Shown: positions 8,443-13,908, numbered from the stretch's first letter. The stretch is 14,290 nt of DNA from an uncultured bacterium (GCA_937863195.1 CALMET010000081.1:1-14290); one strand, 5' to 3'. Program-made: numbers and translations. Notes: a model not told the origin generated them from the letters alone.

Positions 8443-8444
8443 TC

Positions 8445-8472
8445 AAAAAAACGCCCCTCCGGGCGTTTTTTT
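8445..8472 (+). terminator. Intrinsic terminator after typA
   Basis: ACGCCC (8451-8456), loop CTCC, and GGGCGT (8461-8466) followed by a run of T, with a matching A-run before the stem. The A/T flanks make it potentially bidirectional. It starts 3 nt after the typA stop. Confidence 0.95.
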
Positions 8473-8582
8473 GTATCGTAGTATTGGTAATGTATTTCAA
8501 AACTTGCATGATGTTTGCGCTTGTTCATTCGACCTCAGATTTTTCCACAGCTTTTCTTTGACGGCGCAAAAACCGCATGAGA

Positions 8583-8613
8583 TTGATAGATGCAGAGCGA
8601 GCTAGCCTATGAT
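8583..8613 (+). promoter_or_regulatory. Possible promoter of the DEDDy exonuclease gene
   Basis: TTGATA (8583-8588) and TATGAT (8608-8613) each have five of six consensus bases, but the 19-bp spacer is longer than ideal. The predicted +1 is near 8620, about 21 nt before ATG 8641. The rest of the 8473-8582 spacer shows nothing else I can support. Confidence 0.35.
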
Positions 8614-8640
8614 ATTCTCTTTGGCGTTTCACTCCACGCT

Positions 8641-9222
8641 ATGAGTACTGCCGTCGTTCTCGATATCGAAACCCGCAACACCTTTCAAGATGTTGGCGCT
8701 TATAATCCGTCTTTGCTCAAGATCTCGTTAATCGGTTGTTATTTTTATGAGACCGACACCTATGAGTCCTTTCTTGAAGAAGACCTACCAAAGCTCTGGC
8801 CGCGTCTTGAACGATCAGACCGCATCATTGGCTATAACTTGATCGGCTTCGATTATCCCTGCATGCAGCAGTATTATTCAGGGGATATCATGAAGCTCCC
8901 CACGGTCGATGTGCTCGTTGAAATCGAAAAGTCTCTCGGGTTCAGAGTAAAGCTCGACGACGTTGCCCAAGCCACGCTCGGAGTAGGGAAGTCAGGCCAC
9001 GGTCTCATGGCCGTGGAGTACTGGAAGAAAGGTGAGATTGATAAATTGCGCGACTATTGTCTGCAAGACGTTAAAGTCACCAAAGAAGTCTATGAGCACG
9101 CTATGGAGAAAGGCTTTATCTCCGTGAACAACCGTCAGGGCCAAAAGATGGATGTAAAACTCGCCATCAAACCTGTTGAAGCGGTGACCAGACAGACGAT
9201 CAACCTCTCCCTTGGCCTTTAA
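8641..9222 (+). CDS. DEDDy 3'-5' exonuclease, RNase H-like fold (YprB/DnaQ-type)
   Basis: A 193-aa predicted nuclease of the DnaQ/DEDD superfamily, which removes nucleotides from 3' ends using two metal ions. Motif I is VVLDIET (D8, E10), motif II is IIGYNLIGFDYPCM (D71), and motif III is YCLQD (Y139, D143), the Tyr form that defines DEDDy. The arrangement resembles the YprB-type RNase H-like domain and the exonuclease domain of family B polymerases, but stands alone with no polymerase or TPR partner. ATG 8641 is preferred because the DIE strand begins immediately after it; an in-frame ATG at 8590 would add 17 residues with no domain match and includes the likely -10. It has no Shine-Dalgarno. 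It lies between the typA terminator and the nrd control region; whether the substrate is DNA or RNA cannot be told. Confidence 0.85.
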   Translation: MSTAVVLDIETRNTFQDVGAYNPSLLKISLIGCYFYETDTYESFLEEDLPKLWPRLERSDRIIGYNLIGFDYPCMQQYYSGDIMKLPTVDVLVEIEKSLGFRVKLDDVAQATLGVGKSGHGLMAVEYWKKGEIDKLRDYCLQDVKVTKEVYEHAMEKGFISVNNRQGQKMDVKLAIKPVEAVTRQTINLSLGL

Positions 9223-9244
9223 ACAATAAACAAACGTCGTACGC

Positions 9245-9265
9245 CTTCGATTATCCACATCGAAG
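9245..9265 (+). promoter_or_regulatory. DnaA-box sequence within a hairpin upstream of nrd
   Basis: TTATCCACA (9251-9259) is a perfect match to the consensus DnaA box. It is framed by CTTCGAT (9245-9251) and ATCGAAG (9259-9265), which form a 7-bp inverted repeat. It ends 16 nt before the first NrdR-like box. E. coli nrdAB is known to carry DnaA boxes in its promoter, so a cell-cycle role is plausible; a single box could also be chance. Confidence 0.5.
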
Positions 9266-9274
9266 ATCGTTCGA

Positions 9275-9290
9275 CCACTAGATCTTGTGG
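9275..9290. promoter_or_regulatory. NrdR-like box 1
   Basis: CCACTAGATCTTGTGG is a 16-bp near-palindrome (one mismatched pair) that fits the published NrdR-box pattern (acaCwAtATaTwGtgt) at its conserved C, A, AT, T and G positions. It ends immediately before TATAAT of the nrd promoter. NrdR represses ribonucleotide reductase genes in response to ATP/dATP. No nrdR gene is in the window. Confidence 0.85.
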
Positions 9291-9296
9291 TATAAT
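9288..9296 (+). promoter_or_regulatory. Extended -10 promoter of the nrd operon
   Basis: TGG TATAAT is a perfect -10 with TGn extension. TTCGAC at 9270-9275 is the only weak -35 candidate (15-bp spacer). The hexamer starts at the first base of the 16-bp gap between the two NrdR-like boxes, and TGG is the end of box 1. The predicted +1 is about 9303, just before box 2. Confidence 0.75.
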
Positions 9297-9306
9297 TTCG
9301 ATTAAG

Positions 9307-9322
9307 CCACTAGATCTAGTGG
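9307..9322. promoter_or_regulatory. NrdR-like box 2
   Basis: CCACTAGATCTAGTGG is a perfect 16-bp palindrome, 32 bp (about three helical turns) from box 1, which is the spacing expected for tandem NrdR boxes bound on one DNA face. It lies at the predicted transcription start, so binding would block initiation. Confidence 0.88.
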
Positions 9323-9435
9323 TGGGGCGACCTTCCATCACACGCTAACTTCTGTGAACTCCGTCATTTTTGCGGCTTCTGGCCACAATGAGACGCTCTC
9401 ACGGAGGGTGAAAAGGGCACCCGAACTTGATCACG

Positions 9436-9467
9436 CGATTTTGCGATAAACGCAAAAGTCGTTTTTT
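9436..9467 (+). terminator. Intrinsic terminator/attenuator in the nrd leader
   Basis: CGATTTTGCG (9436-9445), loop ATAAA, and CGCAAAAGTCG (9451-9461, one bulged G) are followed by TTTTTT (9462-9467). It lies between the NrdR-controlled promoter and the first nrd ORF, 13 nt before ATG 9481. This suggests premature termination unless an antiterminator forms. Confidence 0.7.
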
Positions 9468-9480
9468 GCCTACCCTTTTT

Positions 9481-9963
9481 ATGACACTTCCTCTCAATTC
9501 CACAGGCGAGGCTTTTGTGCCGCGTCGTCGTCGTTTACAAGACGAGCGCAAAGCCATCACCCATAAGTTTCAAGTCGGCCCTTGTGAGGGTTATGTTACT
9601 GTTGGTCTCTACGAAGATGGCCAACCTGGCGAGATCTTCATCCGCCTCGCAAAAGAGCGTGGCGCTATCGCTGGCATGGTTGATTCGCTTGCGACCGCGA
9701 TCTCTATCGGTCTTCAGTACGGCGTACCGCTCAAAGTTCTCGTGAACAAGTTTGCTCACGCAAAGTACGAACCATCCGGCCCAACACAGAATCCAAATAT
9801 CCCACACGCAGAATCGGTCGTAGATTATATCTTTCGCTGGCTCGCCTTGCGCTTTTTGACTCCAGAAGAACGCCAATCGATCGGCGTGATCGGTGAGGCG
9901 AATGGCTATGTCCACCCAACACCGTCGGTACATGCCAACCAATCCTTTCTTCAAATCGACTAG
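9481..9963 (+). CDS. Standalone TSCPD-domain protein (NrdJ C-terminal homologue, NrdJb-like)
   Basis: This 160-aa protein matches the C-terminal TSCPD region of B12-dependent class II ribonucleotide reductase: RRRRLQDERKAITHKF, EGYVTVGLYEDGQPGEIFI, LATAISIGLQYGVPLKVLVNKFAH, EPSGPTQNPNIP and VDYIFRWLALRFL. In NrdJ this part follows the barrel and ends in a Cys-rich zinc-ribbon-like tail. Here that tail is absent and only one Cys remains (GPCEGY). ATG 9481 is chosen because the alternative TTG at 9427 would put the leader terminator inside the coding region. It heads the nrd operon, 30 nt before nrdB, behind tandem NrdR boxes. Split NrdJa/NrdJb pairs are known in Pseudomonas, but here the partner is a class I enzyme. 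A regulatory or accessory role for the RNR is inference. Confidence 0.85.
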   Translation: MTLPLNSTGEAFVPRRRRLQDERKAITHKFQVGPCEGYVTVGLYEDGQPGEIFIRLAKERGAIAGMVDSLATAISIGLQYGVPLKVLVNKFAHAKYEPSGPTQNPNIPHAESVVDYIFRWLALRFLTPEERQSIGVIGEANGYVHPTPSVHANQSFLQID

Positions 9964-9993
9964 CCTAACCCTCTCACGTCACGTCCTTTGCTT

Positions 9994-10956
9994 ATGAGCC
10001 AACTCTTTGGGGCATGTCCGATGCTTACGTATCGACCGTTCTACCGCCCATTCGAGTATCCCAAATACTTCGAATTCTTTCAGAAACAAAATCAGGCCCA
10101 TTGGCTCCCGATCGAAGTCCCGATGGAGTCAGACATCTCAGATTTCAGATTCAAAATGTCTGAAGAAGAGCGCAATCTCGTTATCCAAATTCTGCGCTTC
10201 TTCACCCAAGGCGACCTCGAAGTTAACAATAACTACAACTCTCATCTCATCCCGGCGTTTCCAAAACCTGAGATCAAGATGATGCTCTCAGCCTTTGCGG
10301 CGATGGAGAGCGTGCATGTCTGGGCTTACTCCTATCTCAACGATTCGCTCGGACTCCCCGAAAAAGAATACTCCGCCTTTCTTGAGTTCGATGCCATGCG
10401 CGAGAAGTATCAGTATATTCAAGGCTTCGATGTGCGCACAGTCGAAGAACTCGCCATCAATCTCGCGGTCTTCGGTGCCTTCATGGAGGGTGTGAGCTTG
10501 TTCTCCTCCTTCGCCATTCTCATGAACTTTCCGCGTCTCGGTAAAATGAAGGGCGTCGGGCAAATTGTCACCTGGAGTATCCGCGATGAAACCCTACACA
10601 GCCAAGGCGTTTGTCAGCTCTTCAGAGACCTCGTCAACGAGAACAAACACATTTGGACCCAAGAGCTTCGCAGTACCCTCTATCAAGCTTGTGAGGACAT
10701 GGTGAAACTCGAAGATAACTTCATCGACACCTGTTTTGCCCTCGGTGCCGTGCCTGGTCTTAAGCCTGAAGACGTCAAACAATACATCCGCTACACGGCT
10801 GATAAAAAACTCAATGATCTTGGCCTCGACAAGGTCTATCATGCAGCAAACCCGCTTCAATGGCTCGACGTCATGGTCAATGCCAAAGAACATGCCAACT
10901 TCTTCGAAAACCGCGCTACCGAATACGCCAAAGGTGCTGTGGTTGCAGACTGGTAA
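9994..10956 (+). CDS. nrdB: Class I ribonucleotide reductase, small (radical-generating) subunit
   Basis: The R2 subunit houses the dimetal cofactor and tyrosyl radical that start ribonucleotide reduction. It has 320 aa, ferritin-like fold, and all expected ligands: D74 (FTQGDLEVN), E105 and H108 (MESVH), E165 (AFMEGVSLFSSF), E199 and H202 (IRDETLH). Y112 is at the radical position four residues after H108. The FTQGD and LPEKEYSAFL features resemble the phage/marine-bacteria NrdB branch rather than E. coli NrdB. No N-terminal ATP-cone is present. ATG 9994 is preferred over the TTG at 9988. The upstream leader (30 nt) is pyrimidine-rich without Shine-Dalgarno. It is co-directional with the TSCPD gene and nrdA and probably shares their NrdR-controlled transcript. 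Whether the metal site is Fe/Fe, Mn/Fe or Mn/Mn cannot be read from sequence. Confidence 0.95.
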   Translation: MSQLFGACPMLTYRPFYRPFEYPKYFEFFQKQNQAHWLPIEVPMESDISDFRFKMSEEERNLVIQILRFFTQGDLEVNNNYNSHLIPAFPKPEIKMMLSAFAAMESVHVWAYSYLNDSLGLPEKEYSAFLEFDAMREKYQYIQGFDVRTVEELAINLAVFGAFMEGVSLFSSFAILMNFPRLGKMKGVGQIVTWSIRDETLHSQGVCQLFRDLVNENKHIWTQELRSTLYQACEDMVKLEDNFIDTCFALGAVPGLKPEDVKQYIRYTADKKLNDLGLDKVYHAANPLQWLDVMVNAKEHANFFENRATEYAKGAVVADW

Positions 10957-11025
10957 ACACGTCCATCACTAGAAATTAGACATTAGTAAAAATCACGCTC
11001 ATTTTTCTTCTCCCTTCTCACCCTT

Positions 11026-12933
11026 ATGGCCACGTACGCTTCTGTCATCGACGCTGTCTCAGCTAACGACCTCAATGCCGCTCGCGATATTTTGCTCGCT
11101 GAAGTTAAAGAGACGACCAAAAACCGCAATAGCTGGGACTGTCCGCACTATAATGCCGACCGTTCTATTCAAGAAGGTATTAAGATTACCCACGAATTTG
11201 AAACCCTTGCGACCTACTTTGGTCTCGAGAATCTTCGTGATCGCTACTTCTTGCACGGTGCTGATGGGGAGATTTGTGAGGATATTCAGAAATTCTATTC
11301 ACGCGTCGCTACTGGCATGTGCCGTGGTGATCGTGAGCTCGCTCAGCGCCTTTATGATTATATGACCCGTTGCTGGTTTGTCCCTGCAACGCCAGTCATG
11401 ATGAATATCGGTACAAGTAAAGGCTTGCCGATCTCATGCTTCTTGAACACGGTCCCTGACACGCTTGAAGGTATTTTCGACATCTATCGCGAGAACGCGT
11501 TTCTTTCAAAATACGGCGGCGGTATTGGTACGGATTGGTCACAGCTTCGTGGCCAGAATGCCCCACTCAAGTCTTCAGGTTTGCGCTCATCGGGCGTTAT
11601 CCCGTTCATGAAGATCATGGACTCCGAAACGATCGCGATTAGCCGCAATGGCATTCGTCGTGGCGCTGCCGCCGCGTACTTGAGCGTCGACCATCCAGAT
11701 ATTGAAGATTTCATGGAGATGCGCAAAACAACGGGTGGCGATATTGATCGTAAGTGTTTGAATTTGAACCACGGCATCACCGTGACCAATGAGTTCATGA
11801 AAGCCGTAGAGGAGGGGAGAGACTATGACTTGATTGATCCGCACTACAAAACCGTCGTGAAGCAGCTCAATGCTCAAGACGTCTGGCGCCGCATCCTCAC
11901 CATGCGTGCAGAAACCGGCGAACCGTATATCATTTTTATCGATACGGTGAACGAAGCTCGTCCACAACACCACAAGGATCTTGGTCTTATGGTGCGCCAA
12001 AGCAATCTCTGTACCGAAATTGTCTTGCCGACCGACGAGACACGCACGGCAGTTTGCTGCCTTGGCAACCTCAATATCGAGAAATGGGACGAATGGAATG
12101 GTGATATCGAACAAATGACCTATGACATTGTCACTGCACTCGACAATAACCTTGAAGCCTTTATCGAAATGGCCGACCCGGTTGAATTTAAGAAGGCGAT
12201 CAACTCGGTTAAACATGAACGCTCAATCGGTCTCGGCGTCATGGGCTACCATGGCTACCTCATGAGCAAGATGGTGCCATTTGAGAGCATGATGGCTCGC
12301 AATATCAATAAAGAGATTTTCACCAAGTTCGCCCAATATGCCCGGGCTGCGTCAGAGAGACTCGGTAAAGAACGCGGATTACCACTCGATGGAGGCACGC
12401 GTCGTAATAGCTATGTCACCTCGATTCAGCCTACGGCTTCAACGAGTTTTATCTGTAACGAAGCCACGCCTTCGATCGAGCCGATCTCTGGTAATGCCTT
12501 CTTACAGAAAACACTTTCGGGTAGCTTCTTGTACAAGAACAAGCACCTCGTGAACTTCTTGGAGACCAAGGGCATGAACACCACTGAGATCTGGAAGCAA
12601 GTCATCGCCGACAAGGGGAGCGTCGCTAATGTAGAAGGTCTCAACGACGAAGAACGTGCCGTCTTCCGCACCGCGTATGAGATGAATATGCGCGAGATCA
12701 TCCAACAGGCCGCTGACCGTCAGCCAGCTATTGATCAAGCCCAATCACTCAATGTCTTTTTCCCAACACCTATCTCGGGTAAGTATTTGAACGATGTTCA
12801 TATGCTCGCCTGGAAGCTCGGTGTGAAATCAATGTACTACCTCCGTTCAGCTGCCCCAATCAATGCCGAGCGCATCGATGGCACTTCGGTAAAGCGTGAC
12901 GTCGCCAGCGAAGAGTGCGCGGTTTGTCAGTAA
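11026..12933 (+). CDS. nrdA: Class I ribonucleotide reductase, large catalytic subunit
   Basis: The R1 subunit reduces ribonucleotides to deoxyribonucleotides for DNA synthesis. Catalytic residues are visible: C138 (PISCFLN), N327/C329/E331 (SNLCTEI, the thiyl radical site), C344 (AVCCLGNLN, partner of C138), the tyrosine pair in MYYLRSAAP for radical transfer from NrdB, and a C-terminal redox pair CAVC (631, 634) ending one residue before the stop. At 635 aa it is shorter than E. coli NrdA (761). The N-terminal 100 residues show no ATP-cone, so overall-activity control by ATP/dATP through a cone is not expected. ATG 11026 follows a 69-nt gap that ends in a 28-nt almost purine-free stretch with no Shine-Dalgarno; I see no convincing promoter in that gap. 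It is the last gene of the operon, followed by a strong terminator. Confidence 0.96.
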   Translation: MATYASVIDAVSANDLNAARDILLAEVKETTKNRNSWDCPHYNADRSIQEGIKITHEFETLATYFGLENLRDRYFLHGADGEICEDIQKFYSRVATGMCRGDRELAQRLYDYMTRCWFVPATPVMMNIGTSKGLPISCFLNTVPDTLEGIFDIYRENAFLSKYGGGIGTDWSQLRGQNAPLKSSGLRSSGVIPFMKIMDSETIAISRNGIRRGAAAAYLSVDHPDIEDFMEMRKTTGGDIDRKCLNLNHGITVTNEFMKAVEEGRDYDLIDPHYKTVVKQLNAQDVWRRILTMRAETGEPYIIFIDTVNEARPQHHKDLGLMVRQSNLCTEIVLPTDETRTAVCCLGNLNIEKWDEWNGDIEQMTYDIVTALDNNLEAFIEMADPVEFKKAINSVKHERSIGLGVMGYHGYLMSKMVPFESMMARNINKEIFTKFAQYARAASERLGKERGLPLDGGTRRNSYVTSIQPTASTSFICNEATPSIEPISGNAFLQKTLSGSFLYKNKHLVNFLETKGMNTTEIWKQVIADKGSVANVEGLNDEERAVFRTAYEMNMREIIQQAADRQPAIDQAQSLNVFFPTPISGKYLNDVHMLAWKLGVKSMYYLRSAAPINAERIDGTSVKRDVASEECAVCQ

Positions 12934-12944
12934 AACGACTTAAG

Positions 12945-12975
12945 AAAACACCCCGATAGAACGTCGGGGTGTTTT
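12945..12975 (+). terminator. Intrinsic terminator after nrdA
   Basis: ACACCCCGA pairs with TCGGGGTGT (12964-12972) around a 7-nt loop, extended by A/T pairs and followed by TTTT. It begins 11 nt after the nrdA stop. Confidence 0.95.
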
Positions 12976-12983
12976 TGTGTATG

Positions 12984-13019
12984 AAAAAGGTCCCGGAGCA
13001 AGTAAAGCTCGACGGGACC
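12984..13019 (-). terminator. Intrinsic terminator of the minus-strand 146-aa gene
   Basis: Read on the minus strand, GGTCCCG and its complement (13013-13019 and 12989-12995) plus an inner GAGC/GCTC (with a 2-nt bulge) form an 11-bp stem, followed by TTTTT (12988-12984). It lies 20 nt past the TAG at 13040-13042 and faces the nrdA terminator with only 8 nt between. Confidence 0.88.
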
Positions 13020-13022
13020 CGT

Positions 13023-13047
13023 GCTGCTGCGCGAACGCGCTAGCAGC
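13023..13047. other. Strong GC-rich hairpin covering the stop codon of the 146-aa gene
   Basis: GCTGCT-GCGC (13023-13032), loop GAAC, then GCGC-T-AGCAGC (13037-13047) gives ten pairs with one bulge. It includes the minus-strand TAG stop and lies 3 nt from the following terminator stem. It may protect the mRNA 3' end or be part of a tandem terminator; no function is established. Confidence 0.6.
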
Positions 13048-13480
13048 GTTTGTTCTTCTCGCACAAGCGCAGAAGAAAGATGACCTCTTCAGGATGGATC
13101 TGAACCAAAAGCTGCAAGCTGCAGCGGTTCAAATCGCAACGCATCGTACCCTCGCACTCACCATTGAGGTGATGGCCAGGCTTCTCCCATTCGTCACCAG
13201 GGAGCTTGCCTGACCGAAGCCAGTCAAGCATCACCTGCCAAGAAGCGATCTTCTCTTCGAGCTTATGGATCCTCACGAGCTTACCGTAGCCATCAACTGG
13301 CCGGCGCCCGAAGTGATTCCAGAACACCTCTTCTTTTAGCCACTGAACAGCACCGAGTGGATGCGTATTCAATGTGATAACAATCCCATCCGAACTCGAC
13401 GACACACGATCACTCCCTCTCGAGTTGCCCCGATCGCTTACCCCCGAAAACGGCCCCCTGCGAACCGAAGTAGCTGTCAT
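13040..13480 (-). CDS. Hypothetical 146-aa protein with strong Shine-Dalgarno
   Basis: I do not recognise the family. The protein has a Ser/Arg/Gly-rich, probably disordered N-terminus (residues 1-31) followed by a folded-looking region: HPLGAVQWLKEEVFWNHFGRRPV, then a helix KLVRIHKLEEKIASWQVMLDWLRSGKLP, then a Cys/His-containing tail (H103, H104, C109, C115, C120, C140, C146) that might bind a metal. No signal peptide or transmembrane segment is seen. ATG 13480 is chosen because AAGGAAGG lies just upstream and the promoter predicts a 28-nt leader; an upstream in-frame ATG at 13552 precedes the promoter. It has its own promoter and terminator, so it is monocistronic. Its canonical ribosome binding site contrasts with nearly all other genes here, which may hint at separate ancestry (inference). 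Confidence 0.75.
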   Translation of the reverse strand: MTATSVRRGPFSGVSDRGNSRGSDRVSSSSDGIVITLNTHPLGAVQWLKEEVFWNHFGRRPVDGYGKLVRIHKLEEKIASWQVMLDWLRSGKLPGDEWEKPGHHLNGECEGTMRCDLNRCSLQLLVQIHPEEVIFLLRLCEKNKRC

Positions 13481-13484
13481 AACA

Positions 13485-13492
13485 CCTTCCTT
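13485..13492 (-). promoter_or_regulatory. Strong Shine-Dalgarno sequence
   Basis: On the minus strand AAGGAAGG is followed by TGTT and then ATG 13480. It is the only clear Shine-Dalgarno in the window and decides the start of the 146-aa gene. Confidence 0.75.
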
Positions 13493-13514
13493 CCCTTGGT
13501 GAAAAAGGAAGACG

Positions 13515-13543
13515 ATAATAGCACGAAAGTATTTTATTGTCAA
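13515..13543 (-). promoter_or_regulatory. Consensus-like promoter of the 146-aa gene
   Basis: On the minus strand TTGACA (13543-13538), a 17-bp spacer and TATTAT (13520-13515) give a near-perfect promoter. The predicted +1 is about 13508, with a 28-nt leader. The -35 abuts the T-run of the terminator of the preceding minus-strand gene. Confidence 0.85.
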
Positions 13544-13570
13544 AAACACCACCTTTTTAGGTGGTGTTTT
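13543..13570. terminator. Intrinsic terminator after the acidic-protein gene (symmetrical)
   Basis: AAAACACCACC (13543-13553) pairs perfectly with GGTGGTGTTTT (13560-13570) across a 6-nt loop, an 11-bp stem. A/T flanks on both sides make it workable on either strand; on the minus strand it lies 8 nt past the stop at 13579. Confidence 0.92.
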
Positions 13571-13578
13571 GTGACGGT

Positions 13579-13908
13579 TTAGATCTCGTCTTCGATAACG
13601 AAGTCTTCGCGCTCGGTAACGGTATCAATTTCTTTTTCCAGACGGTCGAGTTCAGCGAGTTCGTCGAGCTCTTCTACGCCCGTTTCGTCGTCCTCGTCAT
13701 CATCGTCAGCAGGAGTGACGACGGTGGCGGCAGCGTCGGTGTCGAGACCGTCGTCTTCTTCGTCTTCATCATCGTCTTTTTTGTCTTTGTCATCGCCTTC
13801 AAGATGCATGCCAATCTCGGCAAGGTTGGCGTCATTTGGGTCTTCGTCGAGACCGGCCATATCGCGGTCCCAGCTTGAAGGACCGACATTGAGAGGGAGT
13901 GCTGTCAT
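13579..13908 (-). CDS. Highly acidic 109-aa protein of unknown function
   Basis: I do not recognise this protein. Residues 1-36 are mixed (MTALPLNVGPSSWDRDMAG and on). Residues 38-109 are dominated by Asp and Glu, including DDKDKKDDDEDEEDD and DDDDEDD runs separated by an Ala/Thr/Pro linker, and end with a possible helix EELDELAELDRLEKEI. No membrane segment or Cys is present. Such low-complexity acidic tails occur in nucleic-acid mimics and in the RNA polymerase delta subunit, but no delta-type folded domain is visible, so no function is assigned. ATG 13908 is used since the upstream in-frame extension to 13962 is unlike the rest and would enter the divergent promoter region. No Shine-Dalgarno is present; the start context is CTCTATG as in other genes here. 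Divergent from rmuC. Confidence 0.75.
   Translation of the reverse strand: MTALPLNVGPSSWDRDMAGLDEDPNDANLAEIGMHLEGDDKDKKDDDEDEEDDGLDTDAAATVVTPADDDDEDDETGVEELDELAELDRLEKEIDTVTEREDFVIEDEI

Larger units (their letters stand above)
9303..9480 (+). ncRNA. Candidate structured leader RNA with attenuator, upstream of the nrd genes
   Basis: From the predicted +1 to ATG 9481 the leader is about 178 nt, far longer than others in this window. By eye it can form P1 (9359-9363 with 9402-9406) closing a junction with P2 (9371-9376 with 9382-9387, one mismatch) and P3 (9389-9393 with 9397-9401), then a small hairpin GGTG/CACC (9407-9421), then a terminator hairpin (9436-9461) with a T-run. Segment 9366-9374 can instead pair with 9451-9459 over nine contiguous pairs (one G-U), which would break both P2 and the terminator. 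That is the logic of a riboswitch or attenuator. No ligand class is recognised. A 7-codon ORF (9388-9411) lies inside and could be a leader peptide, but has no Shine-Dalgarno. Confidence 0.5.

Noticed and set aside
8541..8549. TTTTCCACA as a second DnaA box
   Set aside because: One mismatch to the consensus in an AT-rich spacer, far from nrd and not grouped with other boxes; likely chance.
9381..9390. GCCAC-AATG resembling the B12-box of cobalamin riboswitches
   Set aside because: The match to GCCACTG is broken, and the other conserved cobalamin-riboswitch elements are not visible; the leader is too short for a full cobalamin aptamer in this position.
9388..9411. Seven-codon ORF (MRRSHGG) in the nrd leader as an attenuation leader peptide
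   Set aside because: No Shine-Dalgarno, very short, and no run of regulatory codons tied to RNR. It also overlaps the proposed P3 and P1 stems. Kept only as an alternative within the leader entry.
9427..9480. N-terminal extension of the TSCPD protein from TTG 9427
   Set aside because: The extension would place the intrinsic terminator in the coding sequence and has no homology to NrdJ; ATG 9481 is better.
10967..10982. NrdR-like half-site CACTAGA between nrdB and nrdA
   Set aside because: Only the left half matches; the right half fails at nearly all conserved positions and no paired box or promoter is nearby.
13561..13878. Plus-strand ORF antisense to the acidic gene, rich in Val/Phe
   Set aside because: It is the mirror of GAC/GAG codon runs (GTC, TTC, CTC) and begins in the terminator; the minus-strand frame has better start, stop and terminator placement.
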